Shown: piece by piece, positions 53,131 through 61,208 of the stretch | Numbering within the stretch: the stretch's first letter is position 1 | How the letters are laid out: each line of letters begins with the position of its first letter | Source of the DNA: Sphingomonas rosea | GTDB taxonomy: Bacteria > Pseudomonadota > Alphaproteobacteria > Sphingomonadales > Sphingomonadaceae | Direction of reading: 5' to 3' | DNA length: 64,000 bases | Assembly (NCBI RefSeq): GCF_039538065.1 | Contig: NZ_BAABBR010000001.1 | Span: 1,650,501 to 1,714,500 of the forward strand | Notes under the pieces: model-generated | Seen by the model: only the letters and a program-made list of their open reading frames with translations | Database searches by the model: none | What the model was told of the DNA's origin: nothing | Translations under genes and position numbers: made by a program

Positions 53131-54678
53131 CTAGCGCAGCAGAAGCACCGCAGCAGCGCCCGCGATCGCCGCGCCGAGGGCGATCAGGGTGTCGCGGAAG
53201 CGCAGGCGCGGGAGCTGCTTCACGTCGACCTGCACCTCGGGGAGCGCGGGGGGCGCGCCGCCGGGGGCGGGGAAATAATGGTCGATGCGGTCGATCAGGT
53301 CGGGGAGCTTGCGGAGCGCCCGCGTCACCTGGACGATGCGGTCGGCGGCATAGGCCTCGGGGCCGAGCTCGGAGCGGATCCACTCCTTGAGGAAGGGCTC
53401 GGCCTGTTCCCACATGTTGATGTCGGGATCGAGGAAGGTCGCGACGCCTTCTTCCATGACCATCGTCTTCTGGAGGAGCAGGAGATGCGGCTGGACCGGC
53501 ATGTCGAAGTCGCGGGTGATCGAGAACAGGCCCTCGAGCATCCGGCCGACGCTGATGTCCTTGACCGGGAGGCCGCGGATCGGTTCGCCCACGGCGCGCA
53601 GCGCGGTCGCGAACTCGTCCGAATTGTGGTGGGCCGGGACGTACTGGGCCTCGAAGTGGATTTCGGCGACGCGGGCGTAATTGCCGGTGATGAGGCCGTA
53701 GAGGATCTCGGCGAGCCACAGGCGGGCGCGGCGGTCGATCCGGCCCATGATCCCGAAGTCGATCGCGGCGAGGCGGCCGTCGGGCAGCGCGAACAGATTG
53801 CCCTGGTGGAGGTCGGCGTGGAAGAAGCCGTCGATCACCGCCTGGCGGAGGAAGGCGCGGACGAGGATCCCGGCGAGGTCACGCGGATTGTGGCCGGCGG
53901 CGATCAGGTCGTCGCGCTTGGACAGCTTGATTCCGTCGAGCCACTCGAGCGTCAGGACCCGCCGCGCGGTGCGGTGCCAGTCGATCTCGGGGACGTAGAA
54001 GCCGTCCTCGGCGACCATGTTCTCCTTGAGCTCGGAGGCCGAGGCGGCCTCGCGCTGGAGGTCGAGTTCGCGCCGGGTCCACTGGCGGAAGTGGGCGATG
54101 ACGGTCTTGGGGCGGAGGCGCCTGGCCTCGTCGCCGGCATGAGCCTCGAGATGGGCGGCGGCCCATTCATAGGTTTCGAGCGCTTCGGCGAACATGTCCT
54201 CGATGCCGGGGCGAAGGACCTTGACCGCGACCTGGCGCCCCTCGGTGGTGACCGCGCGGTGGACCTGCGCGATCGAGGCGGCGCCGACGGGGGTTTCCTC
54301 GAAGCTGCTGAAGAGCGTCTCGAGCGGGGCCTCGAGCGCCTGCTCGACCGCTTTCCGGATCAGCGGGAAGGGGGCGGGGGGAAGCGAATCCTGCAACGCG
54401 AAGAGATTGTGCGCGGCTTTCTCACCGACGAGGTCGGGGCGGGTGGCGAGCGCCTGGCCGAGCTTGATCGCGGCCGGCCCCAATTGCTGGAGCGCGGTGG
54501 CGTAATCGGGTTCGGCGGGCTGGCGCAGGCCAAGCCGCGCGAGCCGGACGAGGCGGCGGGCGAAGGGCGGGGTCAGCGGGTCCTTCTCGACCCCCTGCAG
54601 GGCGCCGTAGCGCGCGAGGGTCCGGCCCCAGCGCAGCAGGCGGAGAACGTGGGTGACGCTTGAGGTCAAGCCTTCCAC
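53131..54678 (-). CDS. ubiB: Ubiquinone biosynthesis protein UbiB (ABC1/ADCK family)
   Basis: Atypical kinase/ATPase needed for ubiquinone synthesis at the membrane, 515 residues. The family KxGQ motif is AAIKLGQALATRPDL, the Ala-rich loop is PVGAASIAQVHRAV, followed by VAVKVLRPGIED, the ExD-type FFHADLHQGNLF and AIDFGIMGRID. A hydrophobic C-terminal anchor ends the protein (LIALGAAIAGAAAVLLL). The start is GTG at 54678, overlapping ubiE by 13 nt; a TTG at 54669 overlapping the ubiE stop as TTGA is also possible. Confidence 0.95.
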   Translation of the reverse strand: MEGLTSSVTHVLRLLRWGRTLARYGALQGVEKDPLTPPFARRLVRLARLGLRQPAEPDYATALQQLGPAAIKLGQALATRPDLVGEKAAHNLFALQDSLPPAPFPLIRKAVEQALEAPLETLFSSFEETPVGAASIAQVHRAVTTEGRQVAVKVLRPGIEDMFAEALETYEWAAAHLEAHAGDEARRLRPKTVIAHFRQWTRRELDLQREAASASELKENMVAEDGFYVPEIDWHRTARRVLTLEWLDGIKLSKRDDLIAAGHNPRDLAGILVRAFLRQAVIDGFFHADLHQGNLFALPDGRLAAIDFGIMGRIDRRARLWLAEILYGLITGNYARVAEIHFEAQYVPAHHNSDEFATALRAVGEPIRGLPVKDISVGRMLEGLFSITRDFDMPVQPHLLLLQKTMVMEEGVATFLDPDINMWEQAEPFLKEWIRSELGPEAYAADRIVQVTRALRKLPDLIDRIDHYFPAPGGAPPALPEVQVDVKQLPRLRFRDTLIALGAAIAGAAAVLLLR

Positions 54679-55397
54679 CCCGACCAGATGCAGACGAGGC
54701 CGCCCATCAGCGTCTCGGTGCGGGTGCGGACGAAGCCCGCATCGCCGATCATCCGCTCGAAGTCATACGGTTTGGGGAAGCGGCGGATGCTTTCGACGAG
54801 GTAGCGGTAGCTCGCCTCGTCGTTGGTGACCGCCTTGCCGATCTTGGGAATCGCCTTGTCGGCCCACAGGTCATAGGCTTCGCCGAAGCCGGGCCAGTCG
54901 CTGGTCGAGAATTCGAGCACGAAGAAGCGGCCGCCGAACTTGAGGACCCGGTGGGCTTCGCGCAGCGCCTTGGGGATGTCGGTGACGTTCCGGATGCCGA
55001 AGGCGATGGTGTAGGCGTCGAAGGCACGGTCGGCGAAGGAAAGGGTCTCGGCGTTCTGGACCGACCAGGTGAGGCCCTCGATGTCCTTTTTGGCGGCGCG
55101 CTCCTCGCCGACGCCGAGCATGTCGGCGTTGATGTCGCTGACGGTGACGCGCGCGCCGCGCTTCGCCATCCGGAAGGCGATGTCGCCGGTGCCGCCGGCC
55201 ATGTCGAGGATCTGCTCGTGCGGCTGCGGCTTCACGCGGGCGACGAAGCGATCCTTCCAGAGCCGGTGCATGCCGGCGCTCATCAGGTCGTTCATGATGT
55301 CGTAGCGGCGGGCGACCGAGGAGAAGACCTCGCCCACCTTGCGGGTCTTTTCCTCGGGGCTGACGAGCTGGTCGCCGAAGTTCACGGTGTCGGACAT
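54666..55397 (-). CDS. ubiE: Ubiquinone/menaquinone C-methyltransferase
   Basis: SAM-dependent C-methylation of the quinone ring. The 243-residue protein has FGDQLVSPEEKTRKVGEVFS at the N-terminus, the SAM motif ILDMAGGTGDIAFRM, the UbiE pattern FGIRNVTDIPKALREAHRVL and RFFVLEFS. ATG at 55397; the longer open frame upstream is an antisense shadow of mutM. Same transcript as ubiB and divergent from mutM with 49 nt between them. Confidence 0.97.
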   Translation of the reverse strand: MSDTVNFGDQLVSPEEKTRKVGEVFSSVARRYDIMNDLMSAGMHRLWKDRFVARVKPQPHEQILDMAGGTGDIAFRMAKRGARVTVSDINADMLGVGEERAAKKDIEGLTWSVQNAETLSFADRAFDAYTIAFGIRNVTDIPKALREAHRVLKFGGRFFVLEFSTSDWPGFGEAYDLWADKAIPKIGKAVTNDEASYRYLVESIRRFPKPYDFERMIGDAGFVRTRTETLMGGLVCIWSGWKA

Positions 55398-55446
55398 GGG
55401 AGGCGCTCTAGCCGGACGCGCCCGCCCGCGCCATATGGCCCACAGC

Positions 55447-56253
55447 ATGCCCGAGCTTCCCGAAGTCGAAACCACCGTGCGCGGGCTGGAGAAGGTGCTT
55501 CTCGGCCGCCGGCTGACCCGCGTCGAGGCGCGGCGGGCGGACCTGCGGCGGGCCTTTCCGCACGATCTCGGGCAACGGCTGACGGGCGCGGTGGTCACCG
55601 GCCTCGGGCGGCGCGCGAAATACGGGCTCGTCCATACCGATCGGGCGGACACGATGATCTTCCACCTCGGCATGAGCGGGCGGTGGCGGATCGATCCGAG
55701 CGAGTCCGAGCCGCACGACCACCTGCTGCTCGCGACCGACGACGGGCACGCGCTGGTGCTCAACGATCCGCGGCGGTTCGGAAGTGTCGACCTGGTGCCG
55801 ACCGCCGCGCTTGGCGCGTGGCCGGCGTTCGCGGCGCTGGGGCCCGAGCCGTTCGACCTCACCGCCGCCGAGCTCCAGGCGAAGCTCAAGGGGCGGAGCG
55901 CGGCGATCAAGCTGCTGCTGCTCGACCAGCGGATCGTCGCGGGACTGGGCAACATCTATGTCTGCGAGGCGCTGTTCCGTGCGGGCATCAATCCCAAAAG
56001 GGCGGGCGGCAAGGTCAGCCGCGAGCGGCTCGAGCGGCTGGTCCCGGCGATCCACGCGGTCCTGGCCGAGGCGATCGAGGCCGGCGGCTCGACCCTGCGC
56101 GACTATGCCCAGCCCGACGGTGAGCTCGGCTACTTCAGCAAGAGCTTCGCGGTCTACGATCGGGAAGGGGCGCCGTGCCCCTGCGGCGGGACCGTGAAGC
56201 GATTCGCGCAGGGCGGCCGTTCGACCTGGTATTGCCCCGCCTGCCAGCGCTGA
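55447..56253 (+). CDS. mutM: Formamidopyrimidine-DNA glycosylase
   Basis: Removes 8-oxoguanine and formamidopyrimidines and nicks the abasic site. The 268-residue protein begins MPELPEVETTVRGLE, which supplies the catalytic Pro-2 and Glu-3; it also has the helix-two-turn-helix IVAGLGNIYVCEALFRAGI and the C-terminal zinc finger CPCGGTVKR...STWYCPACQR. ATG at 55447. Followed by rpsT and dnaA on the same strand. Confidence 0.97.
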   Translation: MPELPEVETTVRGLEKVLLGRRLTRVEARRADLRRAFPHDLGQRLTGAVVTGLGRRAKYGLVHTDRADTMIFHLGMSGRWRIDPSESEPHDHLLLATDDGHALVLNDPRRFGSVDLVPTAALGAWPAFAALGPEPFDLTAAELQAKLKGRSAAIKLLLLDQRIVAGLGNIYVCEALFRAGINPKRAGGKVSRERLERLVPAIHAVLAEAIEAGGSTLRDYAQPDGELGYFSKSFAVYDREGAPCPCGGTVKRFAQGGRSTWYCPACQR

Positions 56254-56363
56254 GGCCGGTTGACCGGATGAGCCTCCTCGTATAGGGGACCGCTATCCGG
56301 TGCGAGCCATCAGGCTTTCGCGCCGCTTTTCATTTTAGACAGCCTAGGGAATCGTAGTCAGCC

Positions 56364-56627
56364 ATGGCGAACACGCCGCAAGCCAAGAAGCGCATCCGTC
56401 GCAACGCTCGTCGCACCGAGATCAACGGGGCGCGTGTCAGCCGCATCCGGACCTTCATCAAGGCGGTCGAATCGGCGCTGCTCGCTGGCGACAAGGGCGC
56501 GGCGTCGGAAGCCCTCAAGGCGGCCCAGCCGGAGCTGGCGCGCGGCGTTGCTCGCGGCGTGCTCCACAAGAACACCGCGTCGCGCAAGTTCTCGCGCCTG
56601 ACGAAGCGCGTGTCGTCGCTCGGCTGA
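56364..56627 (+). CDS. rpsT: 30S ribosomal protein S20
   Basis: An 87-residue 16S rRNA-binding protein. The start [20 protein letters not shown] and the end [18 protein letters not shown] are diagnostic. The 110-nt leader upstream includes GCTTTTCATTTTAGACAGC and a CTAGGG before the ATG region. A strong terminator follows 25 nt after the stop. Confidence 0.97.
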   Translation: MANTPQAKKRIRRNARRTEINGARVSRIRTFIKAVESALLAGDKGAASEALKAAQPELARGVARGVLHKNTASRKFSRLTKRVSSLG

Positions 56628-56651
56628 CACTACAAACTGTCCAGTTTCGGG

Positions 56652-56684
56652 AAGGCCGTCGGATGCGAATCCGGCGGCCTTTTT
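56652..56684 (+). terminator. Rho-independent terminator after rpsT
   Basis: AAGGCCGtCGGAT-gcga-ATCCGgCGGCCTT followed by TTT: a long stem with a G-T pair and a T-run. It separates rpsT from dnaA. Confidence 0.9.
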
Positions 56685-56689
56685 CGTTA

Positions 56690-57002
56690 CGGTCAAAAAA
56701 CCGTTTGGTTACCGCGATTCGCGGGCAATGGCAGTTAACAGAAACGGCATAAACGGCAGAATACAGCCGTTAATTGCGCTCCTACAGGGGAATGCCCTGT
56801 CAAGCGCCTTTATTTCAGTGATGTGAAAAAAGCTGCTTGGCAGCGGGCCGCTCATTGCGCCAAAAACCCCCTCCGGCAGTGATTCCACTGGGGGGATCCA
56901 CGCTTAGCAGCAAAGGGCCGTGTCGACTCGCGTTGGCACGAACGAACCCCTGTGTCTGCTTGCAGCGGACTGTCGGCGCGATGATTTTGGAGGCTCGGGC
57001 GA
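56690..57002. other. dnaA upstream region (no gene)
   Basis: About 310 nt without a gene between the rpsT terminator and dnaA. It is clearly more AT-rich than the rest of the window. It contains GTTAAC (56734-56739), two direct AACGGC copies (56743-56748, 56752-56757), an inverted GCCGTT (56766-56771) and ATTTCAGTGATGTGAAAAAA (56811-56830). I found no clear TTATNCACA DnaA boxes, so I do not call an origin. It probably holds the dnaA promoter and control sites. Confidence 0.6.
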
Positions 57003-58430
57003 GTGCAAGTTTTAGGTTCGGATATGTCGCGGGGGCAGGGCACTGACGACGCGGGGATGGCGATGCCGTCCGACACGTCGCCGCTCGCGGCCGCCTGGAG
57101 CGCGATCCGGACCGGGCTTCGCCGGGACTGCGGCGCGCGGACCTTCGACGGCTGGCTGAAGCCGGCCGAGCTCGGCGCCTTCGATCCGGACAGCGGCAGC
57201 CTCGAGCTGCAGATGCCGAGCCAGTTCATGGCCGACTGGGTCCGCAGCCATTTCGGCGAGCGCCTGCAGCTCGCCTGGCGGACCATGCTGCCGGTGGTGC
57301 GCGAAGTGCGCATCGTCGCCTGTGAGGGCGGCCCCAAGCCCGCGCCGCTGCTGATCCTCGAGGAAGCGCCCGTCGCCGCCGAGCCGGCGCCGGTCGCCGC
57401 GCATCCGCGCCCGGCCTTCGATCCGCGCTACAGCTTCGAAAGCTTCGTCATCGGCAAGGCGAACGAGGTTGCCGCGACGGCCGCCAAGACGCTCGCCGAA
57501 GCCTCGACCGTCACCTTCAATCCGCTGTTCCTCCATGGCGGCACCGGGCGCGGCAAGACCCACCTGCTGCATGCCATCGGCCAGCGCTTCCTCGCGCTCC
57601 AGCCGAACGCGCAGGTCGTGATGATGAGCGCCGAGAAATTCATGGTCGAGTTCGTCCGCGCGATCCGCGAGAACGACACGATCGGCTTCAAGCAGCGCCT
57701 GCGCTCGGCCGACCTGCTGCTGATCGACGACGTCCAGTTCATCGCCGGAAAGGAATCGACGCAGGAAGAATTCTTCCACACGATGAACGAGATCATCAGC
57801 GCCGGGAAGCGGCTGGTGATCACCTCGGACCGCGCGCCGCAGGACCTCGACGGGATCGCGCCGCGAATCCTCTCGCGCCTTTCGTGGGGCCTCGTTGCCG
57901 ACATCAACGCGGCCGAATTGGAGCTTCGCTACAACATCCTGCTGGCGAAGCTGGCGCAGCTTCCGGGCGTCTCGATGCCCGAGAACGTGGTCGACTTCCT
58001 CGCCCGCCGCCTGACCAATTCGATCCGTGAGCTCGAGGGCGCGCTCAACCGCATCGCGGCCTACGCGCTGATGACGGGCCGGGCGATCGACCTCGCCTTC
58101 GTCGAGGAAGTGCTGGCGAACGTGCTGCGCGCCAACCAGCGCCGGATCAGCATCGACGAGATCCAGACCCGGGTCGCCGAGCATTATTGCATCCGCAAGG
58201 CCGAGATGGTGTCGGCGCGCCGGGCGCGCGAAGTCGCCCGTCCGCGCCAGGTCGCCATGTACCTGTCGAAGCAGCTGACGCCCAAGTCGCTGCCCGACAT
58301 CGGTCGCCGCTTCGGCGGGCGCGACCATACGACGGTGATCCACGCGGTCCGCCAGATCGAGAAGCTGCGCGCGAGCGATCCCGACATCGACGCCGCGATC
58401 CGCCTGCTGACCCGCCAGCTCGAGGGCTGA
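57003..58430 (+). CDS. dnaA: Chromosomal replication initiator DnaA
   Basis: Replication initiator, 475 residues. Domain I is about 25-110, a short linker follows, the AAA+ domain spans about 140-350 with Walker A HGGTGRGKTHLLHA, Walker B LLLIDDVQFIAGKESTQEEF and the arginine-finger region PRILSRLSWGLVADI. The DNA-binding domain IV ends with RRFGGRDHTTVIHAVRQIE. GTG at 57003 is preferred because GGAGG lies 9 nt upstream; the ATG at 57024 lacks a good ribosome site. Arg in the Walker A loop (TGRGKT) replaces the hydrophobic residue seen in many DnaAs. Confidence 0.96.
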   Translation: MQVLGSDMSRGQGTDDAGMAMPSDTSPLAAAWSAIRTGLRRDCGARTFDGWLKPAELGAFDPDSGSLELQMPSQFMADWVRSHFGERLQLAWRTMLPVVREVRIVACEGGPKPAPLLILEEAPVAAEPAPVAAHPRPAFDPRYSFESFVIGKANEVAATAAKTLAEASTVTFNPLFLHGGTGRGKTHLLHAIGQRFLALQPNAQVVMMSAEKFMVEFVRAIRENDTIGFKQRLRSADLLLIDDVQFIAGKESTQEEFFHTMNEIISAGKRLVITSDRAPQDLDGIAPRILSRLSWGLVADINAAELELRYNILLAKLAQLPGVSMPENVVDFLARRLTNSIRELEGALNRIAAYALMTGRAIDLAFVEEVLANVLRANQRRISIDEIQTRVAEHYCIRKAEMVSARRAREVARPRQVAMYLSKQLTPKSLPDIGRRFGGRDHTTVIHAVRQIEKLRASDPDIDAAIRLLTRQLEG

Positions 58431-58433
58431 CAA

Positions 58434-58724
58434 CTACAAGAGGCGATGGGGCGCGGGATTGCCGCGCTCGGCGATGAGTTCGCGGCGCGCGCGGTCGCGG
58501 CAGTGCGCGAAACGTTCCCGAAGATCGACCCCTGACCCGAGCGCCGCCAACGCGGCATCGTCATCGCCGCGCGCGACCAGCGCCACCGTCTCATCTTCGT
58601 CCAGCCCGAGCTCCCGCGCGAACAGGCGCAGGGTGCGGACGCGAAGGCGGAATTCGAAGTCGGCGAGCCGTGCCGATTCGCGCTCCCCTTTCTTCAGGAA
58701 GGCGCCGCGGAGGTCCCAGGCCAT
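58434..58724 (-). CDS. Small conserved-looking hypothetical protein
   Basis: A 96-residue predicted helical protein of unknown family (MAWDLRGAFLKKGERESARL start; RTLRLFARELGLDEDETVAL centre). Codon use and composition fit a real gene and it fills the space between dnaA and the phosphodiesterase gene; its stop lies 3 nt beyond that of the convergent dnaA. The open frame runs further upstream, but the ATG at 58724 best fits the gap. Function unknown. Confidence 0.6.
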   Translation of the reverse strand: MAWDLRGAFLKKGERESARLADFEFRLRVRTLRLFARELGLDEDETVALVARGDDDAALAALGSGVDLRERFAHCRDRARRELIAERGNPAPHRLL

Positions 58725-58764
58725 GGGAAAGAGATGGGCGTTGGCCGCCCGGCCGGCAAGCCGG

Positions 58765-59766
58765 TCAGGAGCCGATCGCGCGGCGGGCGAGGGCCGGGTC
58801 GTCGGCGAAGAGGCCGGCGATTCCGGCCATGACATAGGCCCGGATTTCGGCGATCGAGCCGGCTTCGTGACGTGCGTCGGGCCCGGCGTCGCTGCGCAGA
58901 TCCGCCGGGAGGAAGCGGTTCTCGGGGCGGAAGGTGTAGGGCATGACCGGCAGGCCCGTGGCCGCGGCGTCGGCGACGAGCGCGGTCGGGTGGCCGAGGC
59001 GGCCGTCGAGATCACACGGGATGACGCTCGCCTTGTCGGGTCCGAGGATGTCGGCATAGCCCGCGATGGCGGCGAGACCGGCGGGGGAAAGCATGGCGCC
59101 GGCGGTGAGATGGGCTCGGTCCTGCGGCGGCCGTGCGGGATCGACCAGTTGCATCAGGCGGATGGTCGAAGGGCGGCCGATGGCGGCGCGGATCGCCTTC
59201 AGATTCGCGATCTCGAACGACTGGACGATCAGCGGGGCGCCGGCGAGCGCCCGATGGTCGAGACTGGCGAGGAAGGGCTCTTCGAGCGGGAGGCCGATCG
59301 AGCGGAAATAGCTCGAATGCTTGAGCTCGGGAACGAGACCGATGGGGCGGCCCTGCCGCGCCGACTCGGCGGCGGTGAAATCGAGCAGTTCGTCCCAAGT
59401 GACGAGCGGGGCTTCGCCGTCGTGCGCGGCGCTCAAGGGACGGGTGGCAGGCCGGCGCTCGACGGTGCGGAGGCGCTTCAGCTCGGCGAGGGTGAAATCC
59501 TCGGCGAACCAGCCGCGCTGCTTGTGGCCGTCGATCACCTTGGTGGTGAAGCGGTCGGCAAAATCAGGGAAGCGCGCGACGTCGGTGGTGGCGGCGAGAT
59601 TGGGTTCGTGACGAGCGATGAGGACGCCGTCGCGACTGATGACGAGGTCGGGCTCGAGATAGTCGGCGCCGTCGGCCGCCGCGCGGGCGTAAGAGGGGAG
59701 GCTGTGCTCGGGAAAGAAGGCGCAGGCGCCGCGGTGGCCGAAGATCGAGATCGGGGGCGGAGCCAT
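58765..59766 (-). CDS. Glycerophosphodiester phosphodiesterase
   Basis: Hydrolyses glycerophosphodiesters to glycerol 3-phosphate and an alcohol. The 333-residue TIM-barrel protein has FGHRGACAFFPEHSLPSYAR (catalytic His and Arg), DYLEPDLVISRDGVLIARHE (metal-binding Glu/Asp and second His) and GLVPELKHSSYF. No signal peptide is seen with the ATG at 59766, so it looks cytoplasmic (UgpQ-like), although the longer insert after residue 80 is more like GlpQ. It is divergent from the TetR gene. Confidence 0.9.
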   Translation of the reverse strand: MAPPPISIFGHRGACAFFPEHSLPSYARAAADGADYLEPDLVISRDGVLIARHEPNLAATTDVARFPDFADRFTTKVIDGHKQRGWFAEDFTLAELKRLRTVERRPATRPLSAAHDGEAPLVTWDELLDFTAAESARQGRPIGLVPELKHSSYFRSIGLPLEEPFLASLDHRALAGAPLIVQSFEIANLKAIRAAIGRPSTIRLMQLVDPARPPQDRAHLTAGAMLSPAGLAAIAGYADILGPDKASVIPCDLDGRLGHPTALVADAAATGLPVMPYTFRPENRFLPADLRSDAGPDARHEAGSIAEIRAYVMAGIAGLFADDPALARRAIGS

Positions 59767-59866
59767 GGTCGTGGCAGGGTGCGCCGGACGCGCGGGCGAG
59801 ACAAGCGGCGCCGAGTTGCGCCGGACTTTCGCCGCAAGGTCATGGACTTCGCGGTCGCGCGAATTA

Positions 59867-59881
59867 TATACCGCTCGATAT
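59867..59881. promoter_or_regulatory. Probable TetR operator at the tetR start
   Basis: TATACCGCTCGATAT overlaps the tetR start codon by two bases and matches the pattern of two further sites downstream of the gene (TATACCG-NN-CRGTATA). It implies autoregulation; inferred from repeat similarity. Confidence 0.55.
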
Positions 59882-60491
59882 GAATGCTCCCGAGCGACAG
59901 ATCTGCAAGGGCAGGCCACGCGAATTCTGCACCGAGCAGGCGCTCGCGGCGGCGCTGGCCGTGTTCTGGACCAAGGGCTACGAAGCCTCGTCGCTGACCG
60001 ACCTCACCGAGGCGATGGGGATCACCCGGCCGAGCCTGTATGCGGCGTTCGGCAACAAGGAAGAACTCTTCCGCAAGGCGCTCGATCTCTACGAGCGCGA
60101 GAAGCTGGCCTATATCGGCGAGGCGCTGGCCGAACCGACCTCGCGCGGGGTCGCCGAGCGGCTGCTGCGCGGGGCGCTCGAGAGCCTTACCGGCGGGGCG
60201 CAGCCGCGCGGGTGCCTGCGCGTGATCAGCTCGATGACCTGCGGGTCCGAGGCGACGTCGGTCCAGAAGGATCTGCACGCCCGCCGTGCCTCGTCGCAGG
60301 CGGCCCTGATCGCGCGGATGGAGACGGCCAAGGCCGATGGTGACCTTCCGGCGGACACGGACGTCGAGGGAATCACCAACTATCTCCTTGCGATCCTCCA
60401 GGGCCTGTCGGTCCAGGCCAACAACGGTGCCTCGCCCGAGCAGCTCGAGGAAGTCGTCCGGACCAGCATGGCCTTCTGGCCGGGACGCTGA
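59880..60491 (+). CDS. TetR/AcrR-family transcriptional repressor
   Basis: A 203-residue regulator. The N-terminal helix-turn-helix is complete (TKGYEASSLTDLTEAMGITR, then SLYAAFGNKEELFRKAL). The C-terminal ligand domain has two cysteines close together (RGCLRVISSMTCGSEA). It lies directly upstream of an RND efflux operon with operator-like palindromes in between, so it probably represses that pump and itself. The ligand is unknown. Confidence 0.92.
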   Translation: MNAPERQICKGRPREFCTEQALAAALAVFWTKGYEASSLTDLTEAMGITRPSLYAAFGNKEELFRKALDLYEREKLAYIGEALAEPTSRGVAERLLRGALESLTGGAQPRGCLRVISSMTCGSEATSVQKDLHARRASSQAALIARMETAKADGDLPADTDVEGITNYLLAILQGLSVQANNGASPEQLEEVVRTSMAFWPGR

Positions 60492-60500
60492 AAAAACTTT

Positions 60501-60564
60501 TCTACCGCCCGGTATGAAACTCTTGACCGGGGCTGAACGCGTTTCTATACCGTCCAGTATAGAA
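60501..60564. promoter_or_regulatory. Two TetR-type operators before the RND operon
   Basis: Site 2 (60501-60516) is TCTACCG-CC-CGGTATG. Site 3 (60543-60564) contains the perfect palindrome TCTATACCGTCCAGTATAGA. Both fit the same TATACCG-NN-CGGTATA pattern as the site at the tetR start. They lie 220-280 nt upstream of the first gene of the operon, so the promoter should be near here, with a long leader. Confidence 0.65.
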
Positions 60565-60585
60565 CAGGTGGCAGGAAAGGTTTAG

Positions 60586-60603
60586 GGCACCCGCGAGGGT
60601 GCC
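60586..60603 (+). other. Leader hairpin with GCGA loop
   Basis: GGCACCC-GCGA-GGGTGCC is a perfect 7-bp hairpin with a GNRA loop in the 5' leader of the RND operon, 25 nt after the last operator. No T-run follows. Remaining leader sequence to 60782 shows only the GGAGG ribosome site of the next gene. Confidence 0.55.
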
Positions 60604-60782
60604 GCTCCGACACGGCTCGATCGCGCAAGCATGCAGCCGCTCAATTCATCATGGCTCGTCCGGGTTGGCAGGCGTCGCGCGCTTGCCGGGCCGAGCCCTT
60701 GCGTCCGCATTTCATCAATTCGTCCGGAGCCCCGTGCTTTCCGGGAACGACCGGTCACGTCCGGTGAACAGGAGGATTTTCC

Positions 60783-61208
60783 ATGGCTTCGATGCCCCTT
60801 GCCTTTCCGGCCGCCGAGCGCCCGACCCCGAGCGTTCCGCAGCTGACGCTGGTGCCGGCCGCGCCGCGCCCCGAGCCCGAGCCCAAGCCGGTCCGCCTGT
60901 CGGCCTTCGACTGGTCGATCGTCGCCCTGGCCGAGCGCGACAGCCTCGCCAGCCTTCGTGAACCCGGCCGCTTGGCGCGGGCGATGGAAATGCTGTTCGG
61001 CCTGACCCAGCCCAACAAGCTCGCCAACAGCCGCAGCGAGACGCTGCGCCGGGTGGCGGTCTGGGCGTGGCGCCGCGGCTGGAGCATTCCGAGGAGCGAG
61101 ATCGACGACTTCCTCGCGGCGGGCTTCACCCTCGACCAGCTCGACCTCATCCAGACCAGCATCGCGAAGAGTCGCAAGACGGCGGGCGAGCGGAGGCGGG
61201 GCCGGTGA
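60783..61208 (+). CDS. Hypothetical protein leading the RND operon
   Basis: A 141-residue soluble protein of unknown family: a Pro-rich N-terminal 37 residues, then a helical domain (SAFDWSIVALAERDSLASLR, MLFGLTQPNKLANSRSETLR, AVWAWRRGWSIPRSEIDDFL) and a basic end. ATG has GGAGG 8 nt upstream. Its TGA overlaps the GTG of the adaptor gene, so it is translated with the pump. Its role may be regulatory or structural; no homologue is recognised. Confidence 0.7.
   Translation: MASMPLAFPAAERPTPSVPQLTLVPAAPRPEPEPKPVRLSAFDWSIVALAERDSLASLREPGRLARAMEMLFGLTQPNKLANSRSETLRRVAVWAWRRGWSIPRSEIDDFLAAGFTLDQLDLIQTSIAKSRKTAGERRRGR

Noticed and set aside
56690..57002. Chromosomal origin of replication at dnaA
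   Set aside because: No convincing TTATNCACA boxes or clustered DnaA sites; in alphaproteobacteria the origin is often elsewhere.
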